A DNA stretch of 64,000 bases, taken from assembly GCA_018266915.1 (NCBI GenBank), contig JAFDZM010000098.1:124001-188000 (forward strand), given 5' to 3'. Under the pieces are notes generated by a model that saw only the letters and a program-made list of their open reading frames with translations, made no database searches and had not been told where the DNA came from. This document shows positions 52,671-60,439 of the stretch, in pieces. This DNA is from Bacteroidota bacterium (GTDB lineage: Bacteria; Bacteroidota; Bacteroidia; Sphingobacteriales; Sphingobacteriaceae). How positions within the stretch are numbered: position 1 is the first letter of the stretch; each line of letters begins with the position of its first letter. The translations under genes and the position numbers were made by a program.

Positions 52671-52728
52671 GATAATAGGTTTAAAGAGGTTAATGAATAT
52701 ACCGATTTCTATTTTTAACTAAATTTAT

Positions 52729-52854
52729 ATGAAAACAGCAGAAGAAAGGAAGCGTATTTTCACCCATTTTTCCAGGTATTTTAACGGTAATGTTGAGAGA
52801 GGAGAGAGCTATAAGCATATTAACTTTTTAACTGCATCAATTTTTTTCAGATGA
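52729..52854 (+). CDS. Possible small ORF (41 aa)
   Basis: An ATG at 52729 opens a 41-codon frame (MKTAEERKRIFTHFSRYFNG onward) ending TGA at 52854. It is in the gap between divergent genes and has no recognised family or convincing ribosome binding site. It may be chance. Confidence 0.2.
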   Translation: MKTAEERKRIFTHFSRYFNGNVERGESYKHINFLTASIFFR

Positions 52855-52926
52855 ATTACCGATATAATAAAACGTTACTATTTTGTATATTTATAAGGCT
52901 GCTCTTTATCACACAGCTTGAAACCG

Positions 52927-53307
52927 ATGGACCTTACAGAATTACTTTCAGATTGGATTAAAAAGGTGGAAAATGAAAACCCACCCGGATCCGACATTGT
53001 GGCCATTAATTTCGGCATGATGCAATCGGATAAAAAATATATGGTTTATATAACCGGCGCTGAAGTTTATGACCCAGACGACGACGATTGGGCCGGCGAA
53101 ATAGATTATCAACCTATCAGGGCAAACAAATATTTCACGCTGCCCGCCGGGGCAACCACGGGATTAAAACGGGCGAATGTGCAGTCGCTGGTAATCGACA
53201 CTCTGAAACAGCTGGCCAAAGCTGAACCGGGGCGTTTGCTTTTTGCCAACCGGGTAGTAACTGCCAATTATGATGATGGCGATTTGACTGTTATAAAAAA
53301 GGGATAG
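52927..53307 (+). CDS. Hypothetical acidic protein
   Basis: The ATG at 52927 (126 residues) is preferred to a TTG three codons upstream. The protein is a small alpha/beta cytosolic protein, MDLTELLSDWIKKVENENPP then VAINFGMMQSDKKYMVYITG, with an acidic patch YDPDDDDWAGE and a helix VQSLVIDTLKQLAKAEPG. It resembles the general layout of small immunity-type or unknown proteins, but I cannot name a family. It lies next to the tRNA-Ser gene. Confidence 0.65.
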   Translation: MDLTELLSDWIKKVENENPPGSDIVAINFGMMQSDKKYMVYITGAEVYDPDDDDWAGEIDYQPIRANKYFTLPAGATTGLKRANVQSLVIDTLKQLAKAEPGRLLFANRVVTANYDDGDLTVIKKG

Positions 53308-53465
53308 GGGCCCATTTATCACAGTCTTTCTTTTGGATGCCCTGGTGGGATGAAAGTTCATTTTTCTTTCAATTGCTATTTAACTATCCAGGATTATCGC
53401 CGGGTTCAGTTGGACGGCCCTACTTATATAAAAAACACCCAAGTTAGAACTTAGACATGAAAAGG

Positions 53466-53553
53466 CGGAGAGAGAGGGATTCGAACCCTCGATACCCTTT
53501 AGGGGTATACACACTTTCCAGGCGTGCTCTTTCGACCACTCAGACATCTCTCC
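53466..53553 (-). tRNA. tRNA-Ser (anticodon GGA)
   Basis: On the minus strand the acceptor GGAGAGA (5' end at 53553) pairs with TCTCTCC near 53467. The D-arm region, the anticodon loop CTGGAAA (anticodon GGA), a long variable arm (TACCCCTAAAGGGTA) and the T-loop GGTTCGAATCC are all present. The 88-nt length and long variable arm fit a class II serine tRNA. CCA is not fully encoded. Confidence 0.95.
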
Positions 53554-53744
53554 GGGAAAACAGGATTGCAAAGGTAAATAATTGATTGAATATCGAATGA
53601 TGAATTCTAAATAATGCACATCAAACTTTATCGTTGATTTCTGTCGCATTCAGCCCGTTGTTTTGCCGTATTCACAATACCAGCGGTATCATATTGTTCG
53701 CGAGATTTGTATCATAACAAAACCTATCTGGAGGACAAATTATT

Positions 53745-54338
53745 ATGAGAAAGATAATCGTTTTAACATTTATCACATTAGATGGAGTAATGCAGGCACC
53801 GGGCGGACCAGAGGAAGATCCATCAGGCGGCTTTAAATATGGCGGTTGGTCTGCAACTTTTGCTGATAAAGCTACCGGCAAGCTTATGCAAAAACAGATG
53901 GAAGCTACAGACATTCTGCTGGGCAGAAAAACGTTTGAAATCTTTGCCAATTACTGGCCCCAACATGCCGACTATTGGCCAGGTATAAATGATGTCAAAA
54001 AATACGTCTTATCCAATACTATGACAAAATCAGATTGGAAGAACTCAGAGTTTCTTACAAGCGTTGCGGATATTAAAAAGCTCAAAAATTCTGAAGGTTC
54101 GGACATTAAAGTTTGGGGAAGCGGCGAACTGGTTCAGCTACTGCTTAAGCACGATTTAGTAGATGAACTCTGGCTAAAAATCTACCCGGTGCTTCTTGGT
54201 AAAGGGAAAACGATATATAGCGATGAAACAATTCCGGCTGCATTTGCTTTGACAGAGAGTGTAATTACACCGGGTGGAGTTATTTTCGCCAATTACAAAC
54301 GAGCCGGAGAGGTGAAGACCGGTACAATGGGAGCTTAA
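53745..54338 (+). CDS. Dihydrofolate-reductase-like RibD C-terminal domain protein
   Basis: The 197-residue protein starts MRKIIVLTFITLDGVMQAPG, with GGWSATFADKATGKLMQ, DILLGRKTFEIFANYWP, YVLSNTM and IKVWGSGELVQLLLKHDLVD, the pattern of the RibD C-terminal/DHFR-like reductase family. It probably reduces a small substrate with NADPH, but most family members are uncharacterised. A good ribosome-binding-like GGAGGA precedes the ATG. The following VOC gene is 29 bp away and may be cotranscribed. Confidence 0.9.
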   Translation: MRKIIVLTFITLDGVMQAPGGPEEDPSGGFKYGGWSATFADKATGKLMQKQMEATDILLGRKTFEIFANYWPQHADYWPGINDVKKYVLSNTMTKSDWKNSEFLTSVADIKKLKNSEGSDIKVWGSGELVQLLLKHDLVDELWLKIYPVLLGKGKTIYSDETIPAAFALTESVITPGGVIFANYKRAGEVKTGTMGA

Positions 54339-54367
54339 GCAATATTTTATTAAAAATTGAAAAACTT

Positions 54368-54841
54368 ATGAAAACAAAAATCACACCCTTCTTGCTGTTT
54401 AATACAGAAGCGGAAGAAGCAGCCCGTTTTTATGTATCCGTGTTTAACGGTAAATTATTGCACGTACAGCGTTATCCGGATAACAGCCCGATGCCGGGTG
54501 CCGTAATGACTGCTACCTTTGAAATTTTCGGGATGACGATGACCGCCTTAAACTGGGGACAGGAAGCCAAATACACCGAGTCTATCTCTTTCGCTATTGA
54601 GCCGGAAACCCAGGAGGAAGTTGACCATTTTTGGAACTCTCTTACTGCCAACGGCGGCGAGGAAGGCCCCTGCGGCTGGCTGAAAGATAAATACGGCGTA
54701 TCGTGGCAGGTGGCGCCTGAAGTATTGATACGCTATGTTAATGATCCCGACCCTAAAAAGTCATCGGCAGTGATGCAGGTGATGATGAAAATGAAGAAGA
54801 TTATTATTAAAGATATTGAGGCGGCTTATCAGCAGGCGTGA
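54368..54841 (+). CDS. VOC-family protein, PhnB-like
   Basis: The 157-residue protein shows ITPFLLFNTEAEEAARFYVS, FEIFGMTMTALNWGQEAKYT and EEGPCGWLKDKYGVSWQVAP, the signature of the PhnB-like (3-demethylubiquinone methyltransferase-like) VOC subgroup. Function in this subgroup is mostly unknown. It follows the RibD-like gene on the same strand. A terminator module and a hairpin repeat separate it from the convergent DUF417 gene. Confidence 0.88.
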   Translation: MKTKITPFLLFNTEAEEAARFYVSVFNGKLLHVQRYPDNSPMPGAVMTATFEIFGMTMTALNWGQEAKYTESISFAIEPETQEEVDHFWNSLTANGGEEGPCGWLKDKYGVSWQVAPEVLIRYVNDPDPKKSSAVMQVMMKMKKIIIKDIEAAYQQA

Positions 54842-54854
54842 CACATGTTACTGT

Positions 54855-54892
54855 TCCAGCCGGGTCCCCTTTGGGAGACCCTGCTGAGACAC
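54855..54892. repeat. GGGAGAyCCT hairpin repeat, copy 2
   Basis: The hairpin GGGTCCCCTTTGGGAGACCC (54862-54881) is followed by TGCTGAGAC. The core TTGGGAGACCCT (54871-54882) is shared with 46761 and 56583. Confidence 0.6.
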
Positions 54893-54894
54893 TA

Positions 54895-54954
54895 ATAAAA
54901 AGGCGCCCTGGTCACGCCCGGGACGCCTCATCTATCGCTGCACTTATCAAATTT
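54895..54954 (-). terminator. Terminator module for the DUF417 gene (duplicate of 58826-58889)
   Basis: On the minus strand, AAATTTGATAAGTG (54941-54954) precedes a GC-rich hairpin (54902-54928, GGCG/CGCC ends) that is followed by TTTTT, a rho-independent terminator. The same module lies after the gene at 58887. Confidence 0.85.
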
Positions 54955-54967
54955 TTGTGATGGGTGG

Positions 54968-55498
54968 TCAGTTCACATTTTCTTTGACGGCCGCTTTTCT
55001 GCCGAAATAACTGATCAGGTAAAAAGATGCGCCGAGATTAATGATATCCTTATACAGGAATAAGCCCAGATTATTCATGTATCCCATTCCTTTAACATAA
55101 ATGATGTCGCCTGGCGTAGTCAGCAGCATAGTACTGGTTGTGAAGAATATCAGTACGCCAATAAAGCCGCCGATAATTCCTACCTTAGGTTTGAAGAAAC
55201 CTATCAGTATAAGCACGCCGGCAACCCATTCAGTAAGGCCTATTAAGTCACCCCCGACGTAAGGCCCAAATATTTTGTAATCCCAGCTGATGAACGGGCT
55301 GTTATTAACAAGGGGCGCAATACCTTCTGCTCCCGGCGCCGTCATCTTAAACGCTCCTGCCCAAAAGAGCATCACGATCATACCAATGGCGATAATAAAG
55401 AAGGGAATATTTTTAGCAGTTACCCATGCAGCGACTTTAGTCAGCACTGTGTCGTCGGAGGAAACCTGACGAGGGACACTGATTGTTGCTTTTTTCAT
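54968..55498 (-). CDS. DUF417 (YkgB/RclC-like) membrane protein
   Basis: The 176-residue protein has four hydrophobic segments: FFIIAIGMIVMLFWAGAFKM, LTEWVAGVLILIGFF, VGIIGGFIGVLIFFTTSTM and a C-terminal IINLGASFYLISYF. FWAGAFKMTAPGAEGIAPLV matches the DUF417 pattern of E. coli YkgB/RclC, a protein linked to reactive chlorine resistance. The substrate or partner is unknown. The AraC-type regulator gene upstream in the same orientation is its likely controller. Its transcript ends in a terminator module. Confidence 0.9.
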   Translation of the reverse strand: MKKATISVPRQVSSDDTVLTKVAAWVTAKNIPFFIIAIGMIVMLFWAGAFKMTAPGAEGIAPLVNNSPFISWDYKIFGPYVGGDLIGLTEWVAGVLILIGFFKPKVGIIGGFIGVLIFFTTSTMLLTTPGDIIYVKGMGYMNNLGLFLYKDIINLGASFYLISYFGRKAAVKENVN

Positions 55499-55609
55499 TT
55501 TTTTTTAAGTTTAAATTTGATACTCAAAGGTACATTGGTAAGGAAGGCAGGAAAATGGTTAGATTTCCCGATGATATGGCACTATTTCCCGAAGTGTATG
55601 AAATGCAGC

Positions 55610-56470
55610 TTATGAGTCTACTTTATCAGCAGACTCCTTTTTAAAACCAGAAAATGATTGCCCGGCGTGCTTTTTAAAAAATTTACTAAAATGACCCGCA
55701 TCCTCAAAACCGAGGAAATAGGCTACTTCTTTGGCTGTTTTATCGGTATAAAGAAGCAGGCGCTTTGCTTCTTGTATTATTCTTTCCTGTATGACTTGTA
55801 ACGGACTCTTTTGATTATACAACGCGAATAGATTGGATAATGTTTTTGGAGACCTGTTAAGCTCTCCGGCATAGAACTTCACCTGGTGTTGCTTGCGATA
55901 GTTTTGCTCCACAAGAAAATTATAGTGCCGTACAATATCGAGCTTATCTCCGGTAAGCCCCTCCTCACTTACATATTGTTCCTTTGCAAGCCTTGTCACT
56001 ATAATGATCAAGCGCTTCAACATTACCTGCAGCATTTCCCACTGTATGTGATCTTTAATTGCTAACTCATCACTGAACACCTGTAATAATGAGTCGATTT
56101 TCTTTTGATCATCGTCATTGAGCTCTATAAACATCCTTTGAGCTGACCCATAAAAAAGGAATCCTACACAGCTTACTTCTTTATCATGATTGACAATGCA
56201 ATAAAACTCCCTGTTAAACTGCCATGCGACGATAGTAGTAGGGCGTTCAAAATGAAAGGACTCATTGACCATCAGGCAAAGAATAGTATTGGTTGGGAAA
56301 TCATAGCTGATACCATCAATATTAACTTGCTGGGCGTCTCCCCTGTTCCATGCTATGGTCAGCAGGCGCTCTTTTCTGTCCTTTCCATAAAAAACGCGGT
56401 CGAAAGTTGATTCATCGTGCACCAGGCGGAACAGGGCCTTGCTCTGGCCCTGGTAAAACTCTTGTATCAT
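55610..56470 (-). CDS. AraC-family transcriptional regulator
   Basis: The 286-residue protein has a C-terminal AraC double HTH (about 180-280: VKFYAGELNRSPKTLSNLFA, LLYTDKTAKEVAYFLGFEDA, HFSKFFKKHAGQSFSGFKK). The N-terminal part is a cupin-like sensor (IAWNRGDAQQVNIDGISYDF, NTILCLMVNESFHFERP). It lies about 110 bp upstream of the DUF417 gene in the same orientation and probably regulates it. The ligand is unknown. Confidence 0.92.
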   Translation of the reverse strand: MIQEFYQGQSKALFRLVHDESTFDRVFYGKDRKERLLTIAWNRGDAQQVNIDGISYDFPTNTILCLMVNESFHFERPTTIVAWQFNREFYCIVNHDKEVSCVGFLFYGSAQRMFIELNDDDQKKIDSLLQVFSDELAIKDHIQWEMLQVMLKRLIIIVTRLAKEQYVSEEGLTGDKLDIVRHYNFLVEQNYRKQHQVKFYAGELNRSPKTLSNLFALYNQKSPLQVIQERIIQEAKRLLLYTDKTAKEVAYFLGFEDAGHFSKFFKKHAGQSFSGFKKESADKVDS

Positions 56471-56574
56471 CTAAAATCTCCTGAAGGCGTGAAATTAGGA
56501 AAAATATTTTCAGCTATGAGCCATCCGGAATAACCATTCAAATGAAACATAAATGATCTATGGTTCTTTAACAA

Positions 56575-56603
56575 ATGGCCCATTGGGAGACCCTACTAGC
56601 ACA
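56575..56603. repeat. GGGAGAyCCT repeat, copy 3
   Basis: The segment ATGGCCCATTGGGAGACCCT (from 56575) carries the core TTGGGAGACCCT (56583-56594) shared with 46761 and 54871. It lies between two minus-strand genes. Confidence 0.55.
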
Positions 56604-56675
56604 GCGAAGAAAATATGAACTAAAAAGATTATTATTAAGATTAAAATGTAAGTTTCCTTTAGACCTATTTCCCGC

Positions 56676-57197
56676 TTATATACTCCCTTTCCTATAAACC
56701 AAATTCCACGCCCACCCAGCCAGCGTCGCAGCATAAAACGGATAAGCAAAAAACGGCAATGGTTTAGTTAAAGCGGTAGCAGGATGGCCTGTAAAAATTT
56801 GAAAAGCCGTAACAGCGAACAACAAGGCTGATATAATGCCAGTACCACGTACAAACAGAGGGAATACCTTTTGGAAACTGATAACAGCAAGGGACAAAGC
56901 CCACAGGCATGCTCCAGTTCCAAATGCCGGGATATTTGCATTTAGTTCTCCCGCGCAACTGAAGAATACTATGCTTTCAGCTATTGCAAAAATCAAAAAA
57001 CCAGCGGCGGCTATATCGTAGCCCTTTTTAGAGAGGTATAACGCCAGCAAAGCAGCAGCCAGGATAAGTCCGCAACTATCAATAGCCCAAAGAATATTAC
57101 GGATGATATCGGAAGGTACGAACGATCCGGCCATACCTAATATACAACCGGTTAAAAAGCCAACGGCAGCAATGATAAGAACAGGTTCTTTTTTCAT
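56676..57197 (-). CDS. Hypothetical multi-pass membrane protein
   Basis: The 173-residue protein has six hydrophobic segments, including VLIIAAVGFLTGCILGMAG, ILAAALLALYLS, ACLWALSLAVISFQ and GIISALLFAVTAFQIFTG. The N-terminus MKKEPV is followed directly by a membrane segment. I do not recognise a family. No operon partner is obvious; a palindromic word repeat lies upstream. Confidence 0.75.
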   Translation of the reverse strand: MKKEPVLIIAAVGFLTGCILGMAGSFVPSDIIRNILWAIDSCGLILAAALLALYLSKKGYDIAAAGFLIFAIAESIVFFSCAGELNANIPAFGTGACLWALSLAVISFQKVFPLFVRGTGIISALLFAVTAFQIFTGHPATALTKPLPFFAYPFYAATLAGWAWNLVYRKGSI

Positions 57198-57265
57198 AAT
57201 TGGATTGGATCCAGGTGTTAATTGTAGATTACACTTAAATGTAAGAAATTCAATTGGTTAATCAA

Positions 57266-57367
57266 AGTTGGTTGTAGTGGTTGGTTGTAGATGTTGTAAA
57301 GGTTGAAGTAGGTTAAAAGCGATTTTTTTACTACTGTAACTAATACAATCAGTACAACTAATTCAAC
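57266..57367. repeat. Palindromic word repeat (GGTTGTAG words)
   Basis: Left arm 57266-57314 (AAGTTGGTTGTAGTGGTTGG onward) and right arm 57330-57367 (CTACTGTAACTAATACAATC onward) are loose reverse complements built of GTTGTAG-like words. It lies between divergent genes. Confidence 0.55.
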
Positions 57368-57438
57368 AAAAATTTGCGTAACTTAAAAGTTACCTATAGA
57401 TTTACATAATCTTATTTTTTTAAACCAAAATCGGAAAA

Positions 57439-58152
57439 ATGAAAGCAGTTGTTATTGGAGAATCATCAGGTGCTGCAATGGAAACCATTATGAATGTTTA
57501 CCCAAGGCATAAGGCCATCGTAGATAAATATATTGCCAGGAATGAAGTGATTGGCATCGGGCCATTTAGTGATATGGGAAATATGGCAATCTTCATAAGC
57601 CGGGCGGCAGCTGAGCAATTTGTAACAGAGGATCCGTTCATATTAGAAGGTCTTGTAAAATCGGTTGTCATTAGAGACTGGAACGACAGCTTAATACCCG
57701 AGTCCACAACAGCTAAAAGCTTCAGCGTTTCTTTTGAAATACCGAAACTGCCTAAGGAAGTTTTCGAGGCCATTACTCACGGGGTGCCAAACTGGTGGGG
57801 CGGCACAGACTATAGCGGATGCAGTGCTAAATTAAATGATGAGTTTATAATCAATCATCCCGGTGCACATTATTCAAAACAGAAATTGATAGAAGTTGTG
57901 CCGGATGAAAAAGTAGTCTGGTATGTTGAAGAAAGCAAGCTCAACTGGCTAAAAGTTCAGGATGAATGGACGAATACCAAAATGGTTTTTGAAATAATGC
58001 ACACTGGATATTCTTCTATACTTCACTTCAAACATGAAGGTCTTGTTCCCCAAAAAGAGAGTTATACCCGTTGCTCAGAAGGCTGGGGCCTTGTAATAAA
58101 AGAGTGGCTATTCGACTTCGTTGTTAATGGCAAGCCGCATTTTATTTTATAA
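57439..58152 (+). CDS. YCII-domain / SRPBCC fusion protein
   Basis: The 237-residue protein joins two domains. Residues 1-85 form a YCII-related ferredoxin-like domain (METIMNVYPRHKAIVDKYIA, GIGPFSDMGNMAIFISRAAA, EDPFILEGLVKSVVIRDWND). Residues 95-237 form an SRPBCC/AHSA1-like helix-grip domain (FSVSFEIPKLPKEVFEAITH, VPDEKVVWYVEESKLNWLK, SEGWGLVIKEWLFDFV). The first domain family binds small ligands or acts as a dehydrochlorinase-like enzyme, and the second binds hydrophobic ligands. The combined role is unknown. It is a single gene with no clear partner. Confidence 0.82.
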   Translation: MKAVVIGESSGAAMETIMNVYPRHKAIVDKYIARNEVIGIGPFSDMGNMAIFISRAAAEQFVTEDPFILEGLVKSVVIRDWNDSLIPESTTAKSFSVSFEIPKLPKEVFEAITHGVPNWWGGTDYSGCSAKLNDEFIINHPGAHYSKQKLIEVVPDEKVVWYVEESKLNWLKVQDEWTNTKMVFEIMHTGYSSILHFKHEGLVPQKESYTRCSEGWGLVIKEWLFDFVVNGKPHFIL

Positions 58153-58208
58153 ATGCAATCTACCATAGACATGCAAATCGAAAACCATCCGGTCTTGCAA
58201 GAAAATAA

Positions 58209-58715
58209 TTACTCGTACTGCTGATTATATAATTTCAATGCTCTTTTACCATGTTTTCCCGCTTGTATCAGATTAATGAAGGCAGAAGTGAGTAAGGCCG
58301 TAGCTGCGCCGGTAAAAATATAGGCGCTTGTTAAGCTGTGGTGCTGGTAAATAAAGGCTGCCTGCCCATTGACAATACCTGTGGTAGCGCCGGCAAGTTT
58401 GTTGTTATGACTGTATTCAATTACTGCTGCGGTGCCTGCTATTGCTGCACCGGCGAATGATACATAAGTCCATTTAAGGTTAGTTTTTGCTTTTGAAACC
58501 TCCGGCGCGGATGGTGCGTAGCGCATCAGCCGGATTAAAACATCTTCACGTGTTTGCAATTTACCGCCGATAGTATACAAAAAATCCGAGTACCGGCCCT
58601 CGCCAAACGGGATAATTTTGATAATACTGTCGGGCTGTGCTTTTTTAATGTCCTGCGCCTGGATCAGTGACGCGCAAAGTAAAAGCAGGGAAGTAGTGAT
58701 AATGAAAGTTTTCAT
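58209..58715 (-). CDS. Hypothetical secreted/membrane protein
   Basis: The 168-residue protein has a signal peptide (MKTFIITTSLLLLCASLIQA). Two later hydrophobic, small-residue-rich segments (WTYVSFAGAAIAGTAAVIEY and AYIFTGAATALLTSAFINLI) suggest membrane insertion. No family recognised. It is followed upstream by the small basic protein gene, about 170 bp away on the same strand, with a terminator between them, so the two are transcribed separately. Confidence 0.7.
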   Translation of the reverse strand: MKTFIITTSLLLLCASLIQAQDIKKAQPDSIIKIIPFGEGRYSDFLYTIGGKLQTREDVLIRLMRYAPSAPEVSKAKTNLKWTYVSFAGAAIAGTAAVIEYSHNNKLAGATTGIVNGQAAFIYQHHSLTSAYIFTGAATALLTSAFINLIQAGKHGKRALKLYNQQYE

Positions 58716-58825
58716 AGGTAATAATTTAGATAGAACTAATTTATTGGATTAGACTTACATATGAATAGAAAGTTGCCGTGTAACCAAAATGATATACAGT
58801 TATTATATTTTTTAAATAGGCGATA

Positions 58826-58889
58826 CAAAAAAAGCGCCCCGGTCACACCCCGGGACGCCCACAATCAATCACTACACTTATCAAATTTA
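58826..58889 (-). terminator. Terminator module for the small basic protein gene (duplicate of 54895-54954)
   Basis: On the minus strand, AAATTTGATAAGTG (58876-58889) is followed by a GC-rich hairpin (58835-58860) and TTTTTTT. It begins at the stop codon of the gene at 58887. The order and sequence match the module after the DUF417 gene. Confidence 0.88.
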
Positions 58890-59210
58890 TCCTCTAACGC
58901 GGTCATTATGTTTCTTACGGTAAATCGTACGACTGGTACGATTTTCTTCCTTGCGCAAATGCCGGCGTTCGCCGCGGGTCACATGGCCATCGGCTTTTGC
59001 CATACGTTTATCATTTCTGATCTTATTTTCACGGGCACGCAGGTGGTGGGCTTCTGATTTAGTCAGTTCGCCGCTGCGTACACCCTGGTTAATACGACGT
59101 TCCTGCCTGTGCTCCCTGTGGTTAATAACAGGGGTTTTGGTTTGTGCATTTGCGATTGAGGTAATAGCTAAAATACCAACTAAAGCACCTCCTAATATTT
59201 TAATTTTCAT
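58887..59210 (-). CDS. Small basic secreted protein, Bacteroidota-type
   Basis: The 107-residue protein has a signal peptide (MKIKILGGALVGILAITSIA, cut near NAQ). The mature part is highly basic and helical (NHREHRQERRINQGVRSGEL, SEAHHLRARENKIRNDKRMA, GERRHLRKEENRTSRTIYRK). Such short Arg/His-rich periplasmic proteins are widespread in Bacteroidota, with no established function. The repeated RxxRRI-type helices suggest a nucleic acid, lipid or polyanion-binding role, which is guesswork. Terminator module directly downstream. Confidence 0.8.
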   Translation of the reverse strand: MKIKILGGALVGILAITSIANAQTKTPVINHREHRQERRINQGVRSGELTKSEAHHLRARENKIRNDKRMAKADGHVTRGERRHLRKEENRTSRTIYRKKHNDRVRG

Positions 59211-59291
59211 TGTGTTCTGTTTTAATATTTATTATTTCGTTGTTTTAATAATAGATTGTTTTTGGGTGGATTGGTTTAATGGGGTGATGAA

Positions 59292-59399
59292 ATTGTTGAA
59301 TGGTTAAGTGGTTGAATGGTTGATTACATTGAATAGCTGGATACTGATAATCATCTCCACTACTTAACCATTCTCCATTCAACCACTCACTTAATCAAC
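59292..59399. repeat. Palindromic word repeat (GTTGAATGG words)
   Basis: Left arm 59292-59326 (TTGTTGAATGGTTAAGTGG, TTGAATGGTTGA) and right arm 59356-59399 (CCACTACTTAACCATTC, CCATTCAACCACTCAC) are imperfect reverse complements built from one word. It lies upstream of the polyprenyl synthase gene. Confidence 0.8.
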
Positions 59400-59467
59400 T
59401 AAAAACACTATGTTTGCTGCACATTGCCAAATCGCAATAACGAAATAAAAAAGCTTGTGTAAGGCCC

Positions 59468-60439
59468 ATGCTGAGCATCGACGAGATAAAAAAACCTATT
59501 GCCGCCGATATAGATGCTTTTGAGGAAAGGTTTAAGTCCTCGATGCAAAGCTCCGTTCCCCTGCTCGACCGTATCACCCACTACATTGTAAAACGAAAAG
59601 GGAAGCAGATCAGGCCGATGTTCGTATTCTTTTCGGCCAGTATTTGTGGGGGTATTACCGATGCCACTCACCGCGGTGCTGCTTTGGTTGAACTGCTGCA
59701 TACGGCTACGCTGGTTCACGACGACGTGGTGGATAACTCCTACCAGCGCCGTGGATTCTTCTCTATCAATGCACTCTGGAAAAATAAGATTGCCGTTTTA
59801 GTAGGCGACTTCCTGTTATCAAAAGGGTTACTGCTATCGATAGAGAACAATGATTTTAAATTATTGCAGATTGTATCCGAAGCGGTAAAGCAAATGAGCG
59901 AGGGTGAGCTTTTACAGGTAGAGAAGGTGCGCCGCATGGATGTAGATGAGCCTATTTACTATGAAGTGATCCGTCAGAAAACGGCTTCACTGATCGCATC
60001 GTGCTGTGCTTGCGGGGCAGCCTCAGCCGGAGCAGATGAGGCGACAATTGAAAAAATGCGCTCATTTGGTGAAAAGATCGGTATTGCGTTCCAGATCAAG
60101 GACGATATGTTTGATTTCGGGACTGATGATGTGGGCAAGCCGTTAGGCATCGATATTAAAGAGAAAAAAGTGACGCTGCCGCTGATCTATTCCCTTAATA
60201 ATGCTAACTCCTCTGAAAGAAAACGAATCATCAATTTGGTTAAAAACCATAATGACGACCCGAAGAAAATCGAACAGATTATCCGCTTTGTAAAGGAAAC
60301 CGGGGGACTTCAATACGCCGAAACACAAATGAAAAAATACCAGGAAGAGGCATTTGTAATATTAAATACATTCCCTAAGAGCGACTCGCGGGAGAGTTTG
60401 GAACAATTAGTGCGGTTTACCACCGAAAGAAATAAATAA
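59468..60439 (+). CDS. Polyprenyl diphosphate synthase (IspB/octaprenyl type)
   Basis: The 323-residue protein has the first aspartate-rich motif LVHDDVVDNSYQRRG (Asp85, Asp86, Asp89) and the second DDMFDFGTDDVGKPLG (Asp212, Asp213, Asp216). GKQIRPMFVFFSA near residue 45 is the conserved substrate-binding region. The enzyme chains isopentenyl diphosphate units to make a long-chain precursor for menaquinone side chains. Chain length cannot be stated exactly. Its stop overlaps the TerC start by one base (TAATG), so the two are cotranslated. Confidence 0.94.
   Translation: MLSIDEIKKPIAADIDAFEERFKSSMQSSVPLLDRITHYIVKRKGKQIRPMFVFFSASICGGITDATHRGAALVELLHTATLVHDDVVDNSYQRRGFFSINALWKNKIAVLVGDFLLSKGLLLSIENNDFKLLQIVSEAVKQMSEGELLQVEKVRRMDVDEPIYYEVIRQKTASLIASCCACGAASAGADEATIEKMRSFGEKIGIAFQIKDDMFDFGTDDVGKPLGIDIKEKKVTLPLIYSLNNANSSERKRIINLVKNHNDDPKKIEQIIRFVKETGGLQYAETQMKKYQEEAFVILNTFPKSDSRESLEQLVRFTTERNK

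Noticed and set aside
53380..53649. An 89-codon minus-strand frame over the tRNA-Ser gene
   Set aside because: It is a translation of the tRNA and its flanks. The tRNA call explains the sequence.
56558..56749. 63-codon minus-strand frame overlapping the end of the membrane protein gene
   Set aside because: It overlaps the 3' end of the gene at 56676-57197 and crosses a repeat. No independent support.
58951..59307. Plus-strand frames opposite the small basic protein gene
   Set aside because: They mirror a high-confidence secreted protein gene and show no homology-like features.
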